Shown: positions 63,144 through 64,000 of the stretch, one piece after another
How positions within the stretch are numbered: the first letter of the stretch is position 1
Layout: each line of letters opens with the position of its first letter
Origin: Vibrio kanaloae
Lineage (GTDB): Bacteria; Pseudomonadota; Gammaproteobacteria; Enterobacterales; Vibrionaceae
Reading direction: 5' to 3'
Assembly (NCBI RefSeq): GCF_024347535.1
Contig: NZ_AP025497.1
Span: 1,178,001 to 1,242,000 of the forward strand
Length of the DNA: 64,000 bases
Translations under genes and position numbers: made by a program
The notes under the pieces: model-generated
The model's database searches: none
What the model was told of the DNA's origin: nothing
The model's input: only the letters and a program-made list of their open reading frames with translations

Positions 63144-63569
63144 ATGAAAGAGCTAAGATTAACAAACGCTATGATCACGTTCATTTTGGGAATGATTATC
63201 GCGGGTTTAGTTTCAAAAGGGAGTTTTTTGGGGACGGCGTTCAAATATCCTTCAGATTTTATGTTTATAGTGTTTGGTGGCCTACTAGCATTCCTGATTT
63301 CTGGAGTTTCAATTAGGTACTTGCAGAAAGGTTATTGGAAAGAGTCAGCGTTAATGTATCCAATTTACTATTATGGTTCTTTTGGGCTTTTTGCAGATGG
63401 TCATTTAGCAGGTTGGACGCATAGTAGCAGTGTTGGGGAAAAACTAATGATGTCTCAAATATACATTTTGCTATCACTCGTTTCGGTATTTATTCCACTT
63501 ATTATCGCTGTAATCTCGGTTGCTCACATTGTTTTATTGAGATCAGAGGTGAAAAAAGTACGAACATAA
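63144..63569 (+). CDS. Cassette 14: multi-TM protein of unknown function
   Basis: A 141-residue inner-membrane protein with about four hydrophobic segments (MITFILGMIIAGLV; DFMFIVFGGLLAFLISGVSI; IYILLSLVSVFIPLIIAVIS). No charged catalytic motif or family recognised. ATG 63144 has GGAGGG at a good distance. The stop is formed by the first bases of the next attC. Confidence 0.75.
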   Translation: MKELRLTNAMITFILGMIIAGLVSKGSFLGTAFKYPSDFMFIVFGGLLAFLISGVSIRYLQKGYWKESALMYPIYYYGSFGLFADGHLAGWTHSSSVGEKLMMSQIYILLSLVSVFIPLIIAVISVAHIVLLRSEVKKVRT

Positions 63570-63572
63570 CAA
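63567..63572 (+). repeat. attC site 14, left fragment
   Basis: TAACAA, then directly IS110-like sequence (GAGACAATGG), as at 61739. Confidence 0.8.
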
Positions 63573-63669
63573 GAGACAATGGCGTCAATAGCTAATTTTT
63601 GACGCTATCTTTATCCCACATTACACCGTCTCTTAGTATCGAATTTAAGATAACAACCATCTTTCTCAT
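63573..63669. mobile_element. Truncated IS110 end (remnant) in an attC
   Basis: About 97 bases closely matching the transposase-proximal end of the intact element (61745-61842): GAGAC-ATGGCGTCAATAG, CTTTATCCCACATTAC, CCGTCTCTTA, AACAACCATCTTTCTCAT. After that the sequence returns to attC (TTTAGACTGATTCCCAACGC). The rest of the element has been deleted. Scattered differences show it came from an older or related copy. Confidence 0.85.
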
Positions 63670-63779
63670 TTTAGACTGATTCCCAACGCTTGGCTTTTTT
63701 GGTTTTAGTTCCGTGCTTACGGTGTACAAATTAAGTGAAGTGAAGTGAGAGTGTTGCTCGCACCTTTATGCGCATTATA
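63670..63779 (+). repeat. attC site 14, right fragment with degenerate end
   Basis: TTTAGACTGATTCCCAACGC... to ...GCGCATTAT. The final core reads CATTATA rather than GTTATA, so the recombination G-T is lost and the site may be inactive. Confidence 0.7.
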
Positions 63780-63866
63780 ACTTGTCTGCCTTATTACACT
63801 TATAGGGGGGAACCATGTACCTTTAAAGAATGTCCAACATTTAGATGTTCAAATATTGAGGTTCCG

Positions 63867-64000
63867 ATGAATTTTCTCCGTAAGTATAAAATAAGCGTCC
63901 TTTTCTGTATCAGCGGTATTTTGTGTTTAATTGCTTATAACATCATCGGCTCATCCGTAGATGAAAATGGTTTTTTAGTTGAGCCATTTGGACTTATTCC
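63867..64000 (+). CDS. Cassette 15: DUF3955-like membrane protein (partial)
   Basis: The first 44 codons of a gene cut by the window edge. MNFLRKYKISVLFCISGILC continues into LIAYNIIGSSVDENGFLVEP, matching the N-terminus of DUF3955 proteins (small two-TM proteins, with N-I-I-G-S and L-V-E-P-F conserved). GAGG lies about six bases before the ATG. Function unknown. Confidence 0.75.
   Translation, partial: MNFLRKYKISVLFCISGILCLIAYNIIGSSVDENGFLVEPFGLI

Noticed and set aside
1..64000. CRISPR array or tRNA/rRNA genes
   Set aside because: No regularly spaced short repeats and no tRNA- or rRNA-like sequence noticed; the repeats in 53800-63800 are attC sites.

Overview
The window reads as a Vibrio chromosome segment. 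This rests on homology recognised by eye: a Vibrio-type superintegron integrase followed by VCR-like attC sites, proVWX, a TMAO-reductase pair and ToxR-like membrane regulators. A species in or near the Splendidus clade is plausible, but I cannot show that from the sequence alone.

Region 1 (1-18400) is ordinary core genome. It holds a YnjBCD-type ABC importer (minus strand, ATPase cut by the window edge) and small proteins of the META/HslJ, DUF1289, MTH1187 thiamine-binding, PilZ, NifW-like and Trp-rich TIGR02450 families. It also holds a DEAD-box RNA helicase, an M14 carboxypeptidase, a pentaheme cytochrome plus molybdenum S/N-oxide reductase pair (TorYZ/TorCA type), a complete proVWX glycine betaine importer, a decayed gene, and an HD-GYP protein.

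Region 2 (18600-50730) is dominated by the cell surface. Two paralogous adhesin-like lipoproteins lie in tandem, with a shared core and unlike C-terminal ends. A regulator built from two fused copies of the same HTH protein is divergent from a three-gene locus: a ~3500-residue secreted protein of about 22 DUF11-type repeats, a 1171-residue outer-membrane barrel and a double-OmpA lipoprotein. Next is a CS1/alternative chaperone-usher pilus operon (major pilin, minor pilin, usher, chaperone, tip protein, OmpA-LysM protein). It is bracketed on both sides by the same module: a ToxR-like winged-helix membrane regulator followed by two small membrane-anchored periplasmic proteins. I read all four small proteins as paralogs.

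Region 3 (52029-64000) is the start of a chromosomal superintegron: intI on the minus strand, an attI junction near 53212, then gene cassettes running rightward, separated by 14 recognisable attC sites. Cassette cargo includes a secreted protein, a trypsin-like protease, two GNAT acetyltransferases, a two-TM protein, a SMI1/KNR4 protein, an APH-like kinase, a TIR-domain protein, a GFA-family protein, a LysE exporter, a multi-TM protein and a DUF3955 protein cut by the window edge. Two further cassettes are near-identical copies with no sense ORF but with an antisense ORF. An IS110-family element has inserted at the left end of one attC. It carries a structured upstream leader that looks like a bridge RNA. 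A ~100-bp remnant of a related element sits at the same position in the next attC.

Best candidates for undescribed biology: the DUF11 giant/barrel/OmpA locus with its duplicated regulator; the pilus locus with mirrored regulator triads; the attC-targeting IS110 with its putative guide RNA; and the TIR and duplicated antisense-ORF cassettes.
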